DNA of 64,000 nt from NCBI GenBank assembly GCA_965263205.1, contig CBDHHF010000035.1:496001-560000 (forward strand), read 5' to 3'. Under the pieces are notes generated by a model. It saw only the letters and a program-made list of their open reading frames with translations, made no database searches and was not told the origin of the DNA. This DNA is from JBCCIM01 sp965263205 (GTDB lineage Bacteria > Bacteroidota > Rhodothermia > Rhodothermales > JAHQVL01). This document shows positions 1 through 10,291 of this stretch, piece by piece. Each line of letters begins with the position of its first letter. The stretch's first letter is position 1. The position numbers and the translations under genes are program-made.

Positions 1-60
1 GGTACGCAAAAGTGATATACTAATGTCCTGCAGTACCACCAAACTACCGTTCTCCTCCTC

Positions 61-170
61 CGTCATATCCAACTTGATTGGATATCCACATGGATAGCAG
101 AACAGTGATGCGAGTCCTTTCTGATCAACCGGCTCATACCTGTGGATACCGGATCAAGTCTGGCATGACG
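61..170. repeat. Two copies of dispersed inverted repeat family A
   Basis: Two degenerate copies lie at 61-89 and 141-170, in opposite orientations. Each is an imperfect palindrome of the type GTCATCCCGGA-CTTGAT-CCGGGATCC. Further copies occur at 5161, 5341, 8845, 61624, 61749 and 61813. The first 200 bases contain no gene that I can support. Confidence 0.7.
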
Positions 171-201
171 AGGGAGCGAGAGTAAGGCATACTGATTACA
201 A

Positions 202-1749
202 TTACCCACCAGCCTCCCCCCACTTCCGGTCGAGCGCACGGTACTGAATGGCTTCCGCCAGATGCGCTGTTTCTATGGCATCTGCGCCGGCTAAATCAGC
301 GATGGTCCGAGAGACTTTCAAAATCCTGTCGTATGCCCGAGCGCTCAACCCAAGCCGCTGCAGCGCCATTTTCATAAGCTGTAGTCCGTCATCGTTGAGC
401 TTGCAGTGTTTACGTACAAGCCGGCTCATCATTTGCGCATTGCAGTGTACTTCAGGATGCGCGCTGAACCGAGCCTGTTGCACATCGCGTGCCGCTACCA
501 CGCGGGCACGAACCACAGCAGACGACTCGCCGTCTTGCCGGCTACTCAATTCATCAAACGGCACAGCTGTCACCTCGATATGCATATCAATTCGGTCGAG
601 CAAAGGACCGCTGATACGCCCGAGGTAACGCTGAACTTGCACGGGAGAACACGAACACGGCCTTGCCGGATCTGATAAAAAGCCACAAGGACAGGGATTA
701 GCACTACAGATCAAAATTATCCGGGCCGGAAACGTCACCGAGAAACGCGCCCGGCTGATGGTGATTTGCCCTTCTTCAAGCGGCTGACGTAATACCTCCA
801 ACACCTGTCGTTTGAATTCAGGCAGTTCATCGAGGAAGAGCACACCATTGTGAGCCGCAGAAATTTCGCCGGGACGCGGGTGTACGCCGCCGCCACAGAG
901 GCCGGCATCCGAGATTGTATGATGCGGCGCCCGAAACGGACGCTCTTGCACCAACCCATACCCATCAGTTAGCCGGCCGCCTACAGAGTACACCCGCGTG
1001 GTCTCCAGCGCTTCCGCTGTTGTAAGTGGTGGAAGAATGGTTGCAAACCTGCGCGCCAGCATGGTTTTGCCGGCACCAGGCGGACCAATCATCAGCACAT
1101 TGTGTCCCCCTGCTGCAGCCACCTCAAGGGCGCGCTTGGCATTTGCCTGTCCACGCACATCAGCCAGGTCGATCCCAGCGACGATTCCCTGTTGTTTATT
1201 TAATGATTCTCGCTGATAAACCGGCGGCGCTTTTTTATGCCCCAACACAACGCGATACGCCTCACTCAGCGTCTCAACCGGGTATACATCAATACCTTCA
1301 ACCACCGCAGCCTCGGCGGCATTTGCTACAGGCACCACCACTGCTTGCTTTTTGTCCTGCACTGCGCGCATCGCCATCGACAGGGCACCTCGAATCGGTC
1401 GCACGCCGCCTTCCAGCGACAACTCGCCCGTGATCACAAACTGATCTAACCGTTCCTGCTGTACATCACGGTCCACGGCAGCGATGAGCCCAATCGCGAT
1501 GGGTAAATCAAACGCAGCGCCTTCTTTTCTGACATCCGCCGGCGCCAGATTCACTGTTACTACCCCTCGCGGCCGGGGCAACGCATTGGTGCGCAATGCA
1601 GAGAGGATGCGATCGCGGCTCTCCCTCACCGCACCATCGGGCAGCCCAACAACGGTGTACTTGGGGGTGCCGCCCCGGGCATAGGTTTCTATTTCTATCG
1701 GCAGCGCATCCACGCCAAGGATGGTACTGCTCCAAACGTGTGAAAGCAT
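202..1749 (-). CDS. YifB/ComM-family Mg-chelatase-like AAA+ ATPase
   Basis: About 515 aa, the usual length of the YifB/ComM family, which in naturally transformable bacteria acts as a helicase promoting branch migration during DNA integration. The N-terminal Lon-like domain (starting LSHVWSSTILGVDALPIEIE) is followed by a Walker A motif GPPGAGKT, a Walker B region VLFLDELPEF, the family signature RPFRAPHHTISDAGL and a cysteine-rich stretch ANPCPCGFLSDPARPCSC. I chose the ATG at 1749 because homology starts there; an in-frame ATG at 1800 would add 17 unconserved residues. No clear ribosome binding site precedes it. It follows the DUF4407 gene in the same direction, with a terminator between them, so it is probably transcribed separately. 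The reading frame is intact. Confidence 0.93.
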   Translation of the reverse strand: MLSHVWSSTILGVDALPIEIETYARGGTPKYTVVGLPDGAVRESRDRILSALRTNALPRPRGVVTVNLAPADVRKEGAAFDLPIAIGLIAAVDRDVQQERLDQFVITGELSLEGGVRPIRGALSMAMRAVQDKKQAVVVPVANAAEAAVVEGIDVYPVETLSEAYRVVLGHKKAPPVYQRESLNKQQGIVAGIDLADVRGQANAKRALEVAAAGGHNVLMIGPPGAGKTMLARRFATILPPLTTAEALETTRVYSVGGRLTDGYGLVQERPFRAPHHTISDAGLCGGGVHPRPGEISAAHNGVLFLDELPEFKRQVLEVLRQPLEEGQITISRARFSVTFPARIILICSANPCPCGFLSDPARPCSCSPVQVQRYLGRISGPLLDRIDMHIEVTAVPFDELSSRQDGESSAVVRARVVAARDVQQARFSAHPEVHCNAQMMSRLVRKHCKLNDDGLQLMKMALQRLGLSARAYDRILKVSRTIADLAGADAIETAHLAEAIQYRALDRKWGEAGG

Positions 1750-1815
1750 AAAGGCAGGTGCTACGGGTTGTTTCTCCCATAGACACCTGCCTCTGTCCAT
1801 GCGTACCCTAAAAAA

Positions 1816-1851
1816 TAGGGCCGGCGTGTGCTCACCACGCCGGCCTTTTTT
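1816..1851. terminator. Bidirectional Rho-independent terminator
   Basis: A perfect 10-bp stem (1819-1828 with 1836-1845, GGCCGGCGTG/CACGCCGGCC) encloses a 7-nt loop. It is followed by TTTTTT on the plus strand and, read on the minus strand, by CTATTTTTT. It sits two bases beyond the stop codon of the DUF4407 gene, so its main role is probably to end that transcript on the minus strand. Confidence 0.85.
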
Positions 1852-1853
1852 GG

Positions 1854-4800
1854 TTACACGCCCTTCCCGAACGTTTTACCAAAGGTCCCTTTGCGAACCG
1901 GCCTACCGTTTCGGTCTGCCCGCCGGTTGATCATTTGCTCCATGATGTCGTCCGCCAGGCGGTCTTCATCATCTAATACCGCTTCATCCGGCACATCGTC
2001 CTGGATGACGTCTTCTGTCAACGCATCGCGGTGGATGTAAATCGTAGGCGTCTCCAGTTCTGTTTGATTCATTGTTGCATCTTCGGCTGCCGTTAGATCT
2101 GGCTTTTCTTCGATGTCTAGTTCGGCAGTTGCCAGCGCATCAGATTCGGCAGCGATTGCCTCTTCGTCAGTTTCAGCTTCTTCAACGTCGCGTTCAACTA
2201 CAACATCTTCAGCAAGTGCATCGGCCTCAGGCAGTTCCTCTTCATCCTCATCACGTTGGTTGCCGGCAAGCAACTCGTTGTACGTAATGAGCGCCGGATC
2301 AACAAAGTAGTCAGCGACTACCTGTGGTTCTTCTGGCTGGGTTGCGACCGATTCATCCTCAGCCGGCGCATCTTCAGGATGCGGCTCGGGTTTGGCCTCT
2401 TCTTTCGCAAATTCAGCCAGACTCGCAGCATCTGCATACGCTTTCAGCTCGCGGTCGTCCACAAACTCAATCGGACTGTCTTCATCTTTGGCTTCTTCTT
2501 TTTTACGAATTTCGTCGAAGAGATCTGTCTGGTTTTCAGCAACCACTGGCACTTCTTCAGTTGCATCATCTGCCGTTTCATCATCTGATTCAGCTTCAAG
2601 GGCAGCTTCGAATGCGTCTTCAGCATCAAGCATGTCACGCTCCCAAGCGAGCGCTTCATCTGCATCAGAACTGTCAGCCTCTTCATCATCATATCCCCAA
2701 TACATGTTCACCTCGTCGTCTGTGTCTTCTGACTGGTTATCTTCCGATTCCAGTGCATCCGGGGTCGCGACGGTGTCCACTTCCGTTTCACCGTATGAGG
2801 GGTATTTGTTTACACGATCCAGAAAAGCTACAGCATCTGTGATGTCTTCGTCAGCTATCTCTTCTTCTGCAGCATCTTCTGCATCAGCCATTACGTCAGC
2901 GCCATTCAGGTTGTCCGCAGCATCCGTTTCATCTTCCCATGGAAGTAGCGTATCCGGTTCTTCAGATACTTCCGCAGGGGTGGCGAATTCTGATATCGCC
3001 GGCGCTTCAGCAAACATCGTTTCATCATCAGCTACTGATTGGTTGAGGGGGCCTTCTTCGCTTGTCGTGTCCTGCTGTTCAGCCAGGTGTTGATCTACAG
3101 AATCATCCTGTGTGCGCTCCGAAAGCAGATTCTCCACCGGGTTCACTTCTTCCTCGTCGTCCATAGCTTTCGCCGCGACAACGGCTCCACCCATTGCTGC
3201 ACCTGCCGCCAAAGCCGGCGCAACACGGTTTTCAGTTGGTGCAGATTCGAGTTCACCAGCAAAGGCGCCGTCTCCATCCGGCAACTGTTCGTAGCGAATC
3301 GTATCAGCAAACACAGGCTGACGCGGGATATCTACCACCTGCCCGCTCACAACCAGGTCGGTATAAGCAAGGCGTTCGCGGTCGATTTTTTCCTGCAGGT
3401 CGCGGTAGTTCATGCGCACTTTGGCCATGAGCGACTCCACCTGCTTGGCGTCAGCATCTTTTACATCAAAGCGATGCCGAATCAGGTCGTGTTTGTATTG
3501 CAGGGCAAGCTGCTCGTTTTTGTTGGCCGCGAGTTTGGCTTCCGCCTCTTTTTTGGCCGTCACAGCAATTAATACATCGCTGCCCTGGAATCTCTGCTGG
3601 CGCAGATCTTCCGAAATATTCTCCAACTGCCGGGCAATTTCTTCGCCCGTACGCTGGCTGAATTCCAGTTCGTTTTGAACCTCGAGAAGTTCGATTTTAA
3701 TGGCGTTTACTTCCTGCATCGCCTGCTCGTATTCCTGCTCAACAGGCTCCATCATCCGCTTAATTTCTGCCTTCTCTTCTTCAAGCTGCTCAATTTTCAT
3801 TTTGAACAGGTTGTAGATTTTCCGGCTGTCGCGGCGCTTGATGTCTTCGTTGCGCACCACGCTGTACGTGTTCACACACCAGTCTTCAAAGCGTAGCGGA
3901 CTCATCTGCGTCCGGCCGTCGAGGCTCTGCTCAGGCTCCGCAATCCATTTATTGAGATGGCCGGCGAGGTATTCCCGGTACAGGTCCTGCAACTTCTCGT
4001 TATAGTAAATCCGTACACTGCGCGGCTGGAATAACTTAAGCAACACAAGCGCGGCAAAAATGAATGCGAGGAAAGCTGTAATCGCTGTTTTAGCCGTCTG
4101 ATATTCCTGGTTCTCCATCAACCCGGCCAACACCGCTTCGCGGGTACGCACGCCGTCGTCAACCAGGTCGATGTTGTGCACGTCAGCAAACTCATCTACC
4201 GTTAGTGACTGGACGGTCTGCGCCATGACGGCTTTGTCTTGCAACAGCGCTGCACGCTCATCCTGCAAACGGTTGATGTTTAGCTGCATGGCGCGGGTAA
4301 CGGGGCCAAATCCGTAGTTACCTGATGAGCCGTTGCCGGCGGTTTCTTCGATCAACTCGGCTTCACGCACAAGAATCAGCGAGTCGACCGCAGCAATTTC
4401 TTCATCTTTGGCAATCATCATTGAGTCGCTCACCATAGACACGGTAGCCATATTGCGGCGCTCAATTTCGTTGTCGATGTCTTGCTTGAACACAATTTGT
4501 GCGAGAAATGGCGCAGAGATGCTCAACGACACAAATACGATGGCCACACGGCCAAGCATCCCCACACCAAGACGCGTGTTGTCGACCCAGCGCTCGGTTT
4601 CTTTTTTGAGGATGATTTTGTCGTAATACGAGCGAGAAAGATCCATCGTCACAAAGCTCACGTCGATCACCCAGATGATCAGAAACATGAAAATAAACGT
4701 GACGGCAGCGGCGATATAGCCGAGTATTTCTTTGCCAAAGAGCGAGCCCAGATAGCCCCATGCAATGGCTTCAGAGGTGGCCATAACCAGAATGACGAGG

Positions 4801-4928
4801 TGGATACAGATAATCCAATAGTTGGCCCCCGGGGTGAGGAGGTTGTTTTTGTAGGGTTTTATCGAAAACAGGTTATTGCGTCCCTGGCTCTCAAAACCGG
4901 TGCGCGGTAGCGCTGCTTGCGTTTCCAT
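1854..4928 (-). CDS. DUF4407 membrane protein with long acidic tail
   Basis: 1,024 aa. The N-terminal third matches DUF4407: three hydrophobic segments near residues 38-58, 69-91 and 124-144, a fourth near 283-303, and the family-like pieces WVIDVSFVTMD and SAPFLAQIVFKQDIDNEIE. Residues about 370-530 are charged and heptad-like, suggesting a coiled coil. From about 560 to 990 the chain is dominated by Asp, Glu, Ala and Thr and is probably disordered. The last 30 residues turn basic (RRADRNGRPVRKGTFGK). The function of DUF4407 proteins is not established. It stands alone between repeat-rich DNA upstream and a terminator downstream. The acidic low-complexity tail is far longer than I expect for the family. 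Confidence 0.75.
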   Translation of the reverse strand: METQAALPRTGFESQGRNNLFSIKPYKNNLLTPGANYWIICIHLVILVMATSEAIAWGYLGSLFGKEILGYIAAAVTFIFMFLIIWVIDVSFVTMDLSRSYYDKIILKKETERWVDNTRLGVGMLGRVAIVFVSLSISAPFLAQIVFKQDIDNEIERRNMATVSMVSDSMMIAKDEEIAAVDSLILVREAELIEETAGNGSSGNYGFGPVTRAMQLNINRLQDERAALLQDKAVMAQTVQSLTVDEFADVHNIDLVDDGVRTREAVLAGLMENQEYQTAKTAITAFLAFIFAALVLLKLFQPRSVRIYYNEKLQDLYREYLAGHLNKWIAEPEQSLDGRTQMSPLRFEDWCVNTYSVVRNEDIKRRDSRKIYNLFKMKIEQLEEEKAEIKRMMEPVEQEYEQAMQEVNAIKIELLEVQNELEFSQRTGEEIARQLENISEDLRQQRFQGSDVLIAVTAKKEAEAKLAANKNEQLALQYKHDLIRHRFDVKDADAKQVESLMAKVRMNYRDLQEKIDRERLAYTDLVVSGQVVDIPRQPVFADTIRYEQLPDGDGAFAGELESAPTENRVAPALAAGAAMGGAVVAAKAMDDEEEVNPVENLLSERTQDDSVDQHLAEQQDTTSEEGPLNQSVADDETMFAEAPAISEFATPAEVSEEPDTLLPWEDETDAADNLNGADVMADAEDAAEEEIADEDITDAVAFLDRVNKYPSYGETEVDTVATPDALESEDNQSEDTDDEVNMYWGYDDEEADSSDADEALAWERDMLDAEDAFEAALEAESDDETADDATEEVPVVAENQTDLFDEIRKKEEAKDEDSPIEFVDDRELKAYADAASLAEFAKEEAKPEPHPEDAPAEDESVATQPEEPQVVADYFVDPALITYNELLAGNQRDEDEEELPEADALAEDVVVERDVEEAETDEEAIAAESDALATAELDIEEKPDLTAAEDATMNQTELETPTIYIHRDALTEDVIQDDVPDEAVLDDEDRLADDIMEQMINRRADRNGRPVRKGTFGKTFGKGV

Positions 4929-5037
4929 TGGGAGATTGGTTTTCAGTTTGTGGTTTCGCCCGTCCGGGTGAGGGTAGCAGGCGTTGTGCTGCTATATTCT
5001 GAAGGCGATAATTTTTTTGCCGAGGCAAGAGGATTTG

Positions 5038-5720
5038 ATTGTCGAATGCCGATTTTCGATTTTCGAATGGGTTGGGAATGGTGATATTTTCAGTGTGGCA
5101 TCCCACCCAATGCAAGCGTCGCTTAAGGAATACCGCACTGCCTTTTCATGACATCCCCTCACGTCATCCCAGACTTGATCCGGGATTCAGGGTGCCTTAA
5201 CTCAGGGTAGCACTGCGTGTTGTGCTCACCCAGATCCTTCGGCTTCGCTCAGGATGACGTGGGTTGGGGACGGTGCCACTCTTTAAGAGATCCTTCGCAC
5301 TGCTCAGGATGACGTGGGTTAGGCGCAGTACCATCCCCCATACGTCATCCCGAACTTGATTCGGGATCCAGAGTGCCTTAATTCAGGGTAGCAGTTAGGC
5401 TGCGTGTTGTGCCCGCCCAGATCCTTCGGCTTCGCTCAAGATGACATGGGTAAGGCACTTTGCCATTCTTGAAGAGATCCTTCGCATGGCTCAGGATGAC
5501 ATGGGTGAAGCAGGATGACATGGTGAAAGCATGTTGCCATTCCCCACCCATTCGACACTCGGCATTCGATAATAAAAAAGGGCCCGCGCTATCAATCAGC
5601 GCAGACCCGGAGTGGAAGGTAGACTCTATGAACCGCAGAATATCGAGCAAGGAATTTCGAATGTCGAAGGTTAAGTCACTTCGATATTCGAACATTCCTT
5701 GTTCGGTCTTCGATACTCAA
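5038..5720. repeat. Repeat mosaic between DUF4407 and polyferredoxin genes
   Basis: This gap holds no gene. Family C (TTCGAAAATCGAAAATCGG-like) lies at 5041-5072, 5548-5578 and 5650-5720. Family A palindromes start at 5161 and 5341. Family B (AGATCCTTCGGCTTCGCTC followed by AGGATGACGTGGG) occurs at 5230-5265, 5287-5321, 5419-5451 and 5474-5511. The blocks 5161-5340 and 5341-5545 are diverged copies of one another (family A, then a GTGCCTTAA-TTCAGGGTAGCA linker, then two family B units), so the spacer grew by tandem duplication. Confidence 0.75.
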
Positions 5721-7164
5721 TGCATGCCTTTCCAGTCGCTATCGGTCAGCACCGGAATGTCTTCCTGGTGTGCCGGCATTATACCTTTTGTATCTGCCTG
5801 CCAGTCGTTATCCAGCGCTACCGAAACGCGGTCGTTGTGGATGAGGACGGGGCCGTTGTAGCGATGCTCGCGTGGACCGTTTTCGAGTTTCAGGACACCG
5901 CGTGGGCAAACCGCTGCGCACACGCCGCAACCTACGCACGATGAGCGGACGATATTCTGTCCGCGCTGCGCGTACCAGCGCACGTCGATGCCCATTTCGC
6001 AATAGGTAGAGCAGTTACCGCAAGAAATACATTGGCCGCCATTCGTGGTGATGCGGAAAGCGAGAGAACCACTTCTGCAACATCCCGAGCGTGGCCGCCA
6101 TCGGGCAGCCAAAGCGGCACCATACGCGGTTACCAAAAATCGGATAGAAACCAGTGCCTACCACGCCGGCAAAGATCAACCCGATAAAAAAGCCATACCA
6201 TTTAGAGAACGAAGCGGATGCCTGCCCCGAGTACCGCCCCGCTTGTGGCGGAGTTTGTCCAGAGCAAAGCCGTGGTCGCTACTACAAAGACAACTACACC
6301 GTGGATAATGTACCTTTCAAATTTCCAGGCTTTGACCGAATTATCGGAAAGATGGCGGAACGGATCGCCCAGCGTCTCAGCCAATCCCCCACAACCACAC
6401 ACCCAGGAGCAGTACCATCTTTTGCCATAAAAGAAGGTGAGGATAGGCGTGGCGAGGAAGAACATCAAGCCGCCCCAGAACACCATAAATACGCCAAGTT
6501 TGCCAGAGCCAGAAAGCCAGTCGATGGTCCCGGGCCAGAGGTAATCGTATTTGAGGGGCCAGAAGTACGAGAAGTAGAACTCCGGCTGGTTGAACATGAC
6601 CAGCAGCGAGGGAATCAGGAACGCAAACCCGAGTTGGAAGAACATCACTGAAATGGTGCGCAGAATCTGGTACTTGTTGTGGCGATACTTGTAAAGCATC
6701 CGCACGCCCATGATCAATACAGCCAGCGTGTAGAGTGTGCCGTACATGAACCACTTGTCGGCCGGCTGATTGCGCAGTAGCTGACTCAACGGCTCAAAAA
6801 TGGTTACGAAGTTAGCCAGCCACGCGTCTTTCCAGTAGAGAATGATGTAGAAACCGGTAAAGACAATGCCGAGGGTCCACCCCACCAGGCCGCGGACGCC
6901 GGCCATGGCGGAGTTTAGCCACACGCCATCGTTGTTGATGCCGGCAGGCCGGTTTAGGTAGCGCTGGAAGTAGATGAACGCGCCGGCGGTAATGGCCGCG
7001 AGTCCACCCCAGAACATGAGGGCCGGCTGGTCGATACCTATCCCCCAGATGGCGACCACCCAGGTAAGTAAACCAAGGCCGAGGATAACCATCCCTACCC
7101 GCTCCATCGCCGTAAACTTGGCGGTCGGGCTTGTCAATTGAAACGTAACGTCGTATCGCTGCAT
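5717..7164 (-). CDS. Membrane 4Fe-4S polyferredoxin (NapH/CcoG-like), two frameshifts
   Basis: Reconstructed length about 481 aa. The N-terminal part has several membrane helices, then a cysteine motif CSWVCGCGG; the middle, read in another frame, carries WCRFGCPMAATLG; the end carries two 4Fe-4S clusters, CISCGNCSTYCEMGID and CVGCGVCAAVCPRG. Proteins of this type pass electrons between membrane carriers and soluble partners. The frame breaks twice: near 6237-6240 (one extra G in GGGG, read on the minus strand) and near 6056 (CC instead of C). Removing one base at each site gives one continuous conserved protein. I use the ATG at 7164 (QRYDVTFQLTS); longer starts overlap the upstream gene. 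It lies directly downstream of the FAD oxidoreductase and probably shares its transcript. It is either functional with sequencing errors or a young pseudogene. Confidence 0.8.
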
Positions 7165-7198
7165 GGTGTTATAGGTCGTAAAAAATTGTAGGGAGGGT

Positions 7199-8536
7199 TT
7201 ATCCGAAAATGTTTGCCAAGACACCCTTCTTAGGTGCCATTTGTACGGGGTTGCCAGGGTTCTGACGGTTGTATGTCGCCACCAACTCCGGCTCGTATTT
7301 CTTGTAGAACTCGGGGTCAAAGTTGGCCTCAGCCAGATGCGTCAGCACGTAATCGATGGTCCGCTTTTCGAGGAGCCACTTCTCGCACAGGGCGTGGCGG
7401 AATCGTACGCCGAGCAGGTTGAAGCCCACCACCTGCTGGTTGTCTTTGCGGTAGTTGATCCGAATAAGTTCTTTTTTGCGATCGCTGGTCCAGAGCAACG
7501 TCTCGATGCCTTCTTCGGGTTTGGCTGAGATGGTGCCGTAAGTCTGGTATTCAATCGAGAAGAACTTGGCCGAGTTGAAGAAAAGCGGTGGATTGTACCG
7601 CTGCTGCACGCCACAAATGGTGCGGGCAACGGTTTTCCCCTGGTGCCGGCCGGTGTACCAAAGCTGGTCGATCCGGCGGTATCCGATGCCGTCTTCCCTG
7701 AATTCTGCGCAGTCGCCGATGGCGAATACATCGGACAGGTTTGTCTGCAGGAATTCGTTAACCAAGACGCCACGGTTGGTCTCAATATCGGAAGCTTCTA
7801 CAATACCAATGTTTGGCGTCACGCCAGTTGTAAGCCCAAGGAATTGACAGTCAAGTTCTTCGTCTTTACTCGTAATCACCGCACGAACGCGCCCATTAGC
7901 ATCACCCAGCGCTTCTTTCAATTCGGTCTGCAGTTGCAGATCCACGTGGTGATCGCGGATTTCCTGGTTGATGATCTGCGCTTCTTCTATCGGAAAGAGG
8001 TGCTCGAAGTAGTTGGTTTCGCGCACCAAAAATGTAACGGGTATGTTACGTGAATGCAGCATTTCCACCATTTCGATCCCGATGAGTCCCCCACCAACAA
8101 CCACGGCGCGGTTGATATCTTTGGTAAAGGTCTCCATTTGTTCGAGATCGGGAATGCCGTAAAGCCCCTGCACCCCTTTGAGGTCTTGCCCAGGCCATCC
8201 GAAGAACCGCGACTTTGAACCTGTAGCGATGATCAGCACATCGTAGTTGACCCCGTTGCCTTTTTCAAGGCTGAGGGTTTTGCTGCCGGCATCAATCCCA
8301 GTCACGCGGTCGTGAATCAGGTCGATCCGGTTTTTCTCCCAGAAATGGTCCTCGTAGGGTTTGGTATCCTGGTACCGCATGTGCCCCATGTAGATGTACA
8401 TGAGCGCGGTGCGGGAGAAAAAGTGCTTCGTCTCAGCGGAGATGATGGTGATGTTGAAATCGCTCCACTTGCGGATATACCGGGCGGCCGTTACGCCGGC
8501 GATCCCGTTTCCGATGATAACTACGTTTTTAGACAT
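7199..8536 (-). CDS. NAD(P)/FAD-dependent oxidoreductase
   Basis: 445 aa, intact. The N-terminal FAD-binding fold shows VVIIGNGIAGVTAARYIRK, the central NAD(P)-binding fold shows AVVVGGGLIGIEMVEML, and the second FAD motif is VFAIGDCAEF. The layout is that of nitrite reductase large subunit/rubredoxin reductase-like pyridine nucleotide-disulfide oxidoreductases. The ATG at 8536 immediately precedes the FAD motif; a longer reading would translate family C repeat DNA and is unlikely. The polyferredoxin gene starts 35 bp downstream, suggesting an electron-transfer pair in which this flavoprotein passes electrons from NAD(P)H to the membrane iron-sulfur protein. That pairing is inferred from position. 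Confidence 0.88.
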   Translation of the reverse strand: MSKNVVIIGNGIAGVTAARYIRKWSDFNITIISAETKHFFSRTALMYIYMGHMRYQDTKPYEDHFWEKNRIDLIHDRVTGIDAGSKTLSLEKGNGVNYDVLIIATGSKSRFFGWPGQDLKGVQGLYGIPDLEQMETFTKDINRAVVVGGGLIGIEMVEMLHSRNIPVTFLVRETNYFEHLFPIEEAQIINQEIRDHHVDLQLQTELKEALGDANGRVRAVITSKDEELDCQFLGLTTGVTPNIGIVEASDIETNRGVLVNEFLQTNLSDVFAIGDCAEFREDGIGYRRIDQLWYTGRHQGKTVARTICGVQQRYNPPLFFNSAKFFSIEYQTYGTISAKPEEGIETLLWTSDRKKELIRINYRKDNQQVVGFNLLGVRFRHALCEKWLLEKRTIDYVLTHLAEANFDPEFYKKYEPELVATYNRQNPGNPVQMAPKKGVLANIFG

Positions 8537-8637
8537 GGGCTGCTGCTTAAACAAAAAGGTCGGTGGCAAGATAAGGCATGCTTGCGCGTCTACAAAGATA
8601 GTGGTCGGGAATTGCCAGATCGTTACAGGATAGGAGG

Positions 8638-8935
8638 GTCGAATTTCGATTTTCGATTGCCGAATGTGTGAGGGATTGTGCCAAGCTGGTACCAAGGTTC
8701 AGGCCTCCCCAACCTGTCATGTTGAGCCCCACACAGGCTCTCTGTATGCCTTTTGTTGCCCTTAGTAAACGTCATTCTGAGCATGCGAAGGATCTGGGCA
8801 AGCACAACGCGCATTATCACACTCATGAACTTCATCTAAGCCTGTGGATCCCGAATCAAGTAGCCGGGATGACGTGCTAGTCTAGGGTGATTCCCAGCCC
8901 AATCGACATTCCAATCGGCATTCGACACTAAATCT
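8638..8935. repeat. Dispersed repeats of families A, B and C
   Basis: The 460-bp gap before NAD kinase holds family C copies at about 8640-8666 and 8899-8930, a degenerate family B copy at about 8770-8800 in reverse orientation, and a family A palindrome at about 8843-8874. No gene is visible. Confidence 0.7.
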
Positions 8936-9003
8936 CCTCCCAGACAGAACAACACCGCCCCCAACGATTATCACTCTTCACCCAAACAACCACCCCGCTC
9001 CCC

Positions 9004-9872
9004 GTGACCTACGGCATCACCGGAAATATCACCAAGCAGGAAATCTGGCAGCCCAATCGGGACCCTTGTCGCCTGGTTGTTAAAAGAAAGCATCCCCTTT
9101 GTGCTGGAAACAGCGGTTGCCTCAGGACTCGTAAAACGCGAATTGCTCAGCAGCGAGCACGCAACGCAGTACGGCAATCCGAATTTGCCGCAAGCCTCCG
9201 ACGTGATTCTTTCATTCGGCGGAGACGGCACGCTGCTTTCGACGGCGCATAATGTCGGCGCACACCAAACACCAATTCTAGGCGTGAATTTCGGCCGGCT
9301 TGGGTTTCTTGCAGATACAGAGGTAAGCAATCTCAACGACACCATCCGGCGACTGGAAAAGGGTGCGTACCGTATAGAAGAGCGGATGGTACTCGAAGCC
9401 CGATTTGAAGGCAAAGATGGTCCAGAGGTCCACTGGGCCCTCAACGACTTTGTACTGGAGCGGAGCTTGATGCCACAGTTGATATCAGTGGAAGTCTGCG
9501 TAGACGGCGCCCCGCTGACAACCTACTGGGCAGATGGCTTGATCATCTCCACCCCCACCGGCTCCACAGCTTACGCGCTCTCGGTAGGCGGCCCGATCCT
9601 CGCGCCAGGGAGTGATGTGATGGTTCTCACCCCGATCGCCCCGCACACGTTGACGGTGCGGCCGCTGGTGTTGCCGGCGTCCGCGATCATCACCGCCGAC
9701 GTACAGGCCAACAACTTCGTCTTCGCCGCTGACGGCCGCAGCACCAGCTTCGAAGGCACCAGCCCCCAGTTCTCCATCAAGCGCGCCCAGCATAGTGTCA
9801 GGCTGATTAAGTTGCCTGAACAGGATTACTTTCCAGACGCTAAGGTCGAAGCTTCGCTGGAGCGGAAGATGA
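9004..9872 (+). CDS. nadK: NAD kinase (two frameshifts)
   Basis: Phosphorylates NAD+ to NADP+. The motif FGGDGTLLSTAHN (GGDG), the NFGRLGFLAD segment and TPTGSTAYALSVGGPI are diagnostic. The start is uncertain: a GTG at 9004 gives TYGITGNITKQEIWQP, which matches the family N-terminus, but the frame then slips near 9053 (CCC, probably CC). A second slip near 9830 separates EQDYFP from the expected ending TLRSKLRWSGR, whose stop is at 9870-9872. Without the second slip the frame reads on to 10072 through family C and B repeats, which is clearly not protein-coding. Reconstructed length is about 288 aa, normal for bacterial NadK. This enzyme is usually single-copy and essential, so the frameshifts argue for sequence errors rather than inactivation. 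Confidence 0.9.
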
Positions 9873-10120
9873 GAATGCCGAGTGTCGAATGCCGATTTTC
9901 GAGTGGGTTGGGCATTGCGGCATCTTTAATCCATGTCATCCTGAGCCATGCGAAGGATCTCTTGCAGAATAGCACCAAGCCTAAACCATGTCATCCCGAG
10001 CAAAGCCGAGGAATCTGGGCAAGCAACATGCCCTACAAAGCACTACCCATCCTCCAAAGCTTCCTCCCCTAAACCCCAAGAAATTCAACACTCGGCATTC
10101 GACACTCGGCATTCCCCCAT
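9873..10120. repeat. Dispersed repeats of families B and C after nadK
   Basis: Family C lies at about 9876-9906 and twice in tandem at 10083-10115. Family B occurs in reverse orientation at about 9936-9966 and 9988-10020. These are the last good copies before the AT-rich island; repeats of these types resume only near 47.5 kb. Confidence 0.7.
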
Positions 10121-10212
10121 CCTTCTCGTAGAAACTTCATAAAGACCTTAATTTTTTCCGGATCATTTATGAGCGCAGTGGCTATAAGCGTAACATTTTT
10201 CAGTCCTCAGCT

Positions 10213-10285
10213 GGTCAGGTAGCTCAGTTGGTAGAGCAATGGACTGAAAATCCATGTGTCGGCGGTTCGATTCCGCCCCTGACCA
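10213..10285 (+). tRNA. tRNA-Phe (GAA)
   Basis: 73 nt fold into a cloverleaf: acceptor GGTCAGG/CCTGACC, D-arm GCTC-AGTTGGTA-GAGC, anticodon arm ATGGA-CTGAAAA-TCCAT with anticodon GAA, and T-arm GGCGG-TTCGATT-CCGCC. The discriminator base is A and the CCA tail is not encoded. It marks the left edge of the AT-rich block carrying the eCIS, a typical integration spot for genomic islands. Confidence 0.96.
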
Positions 10286-10291
10286 CACGCG

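Noticed and set aside
2113..3294. Serine- and arginine-rich plus-strand ORFs over the DUF4407 gene
   Set aside because: They are complements of the acidic low-complexity tail and have biased composition only for that reason.
9873..10072. Extended C-terminus of NAD kinase
   Set aside because: It translates dispersed repeats; a one-base repair gives the normal ending TLRSKLRWSGR with a stop at 9872.
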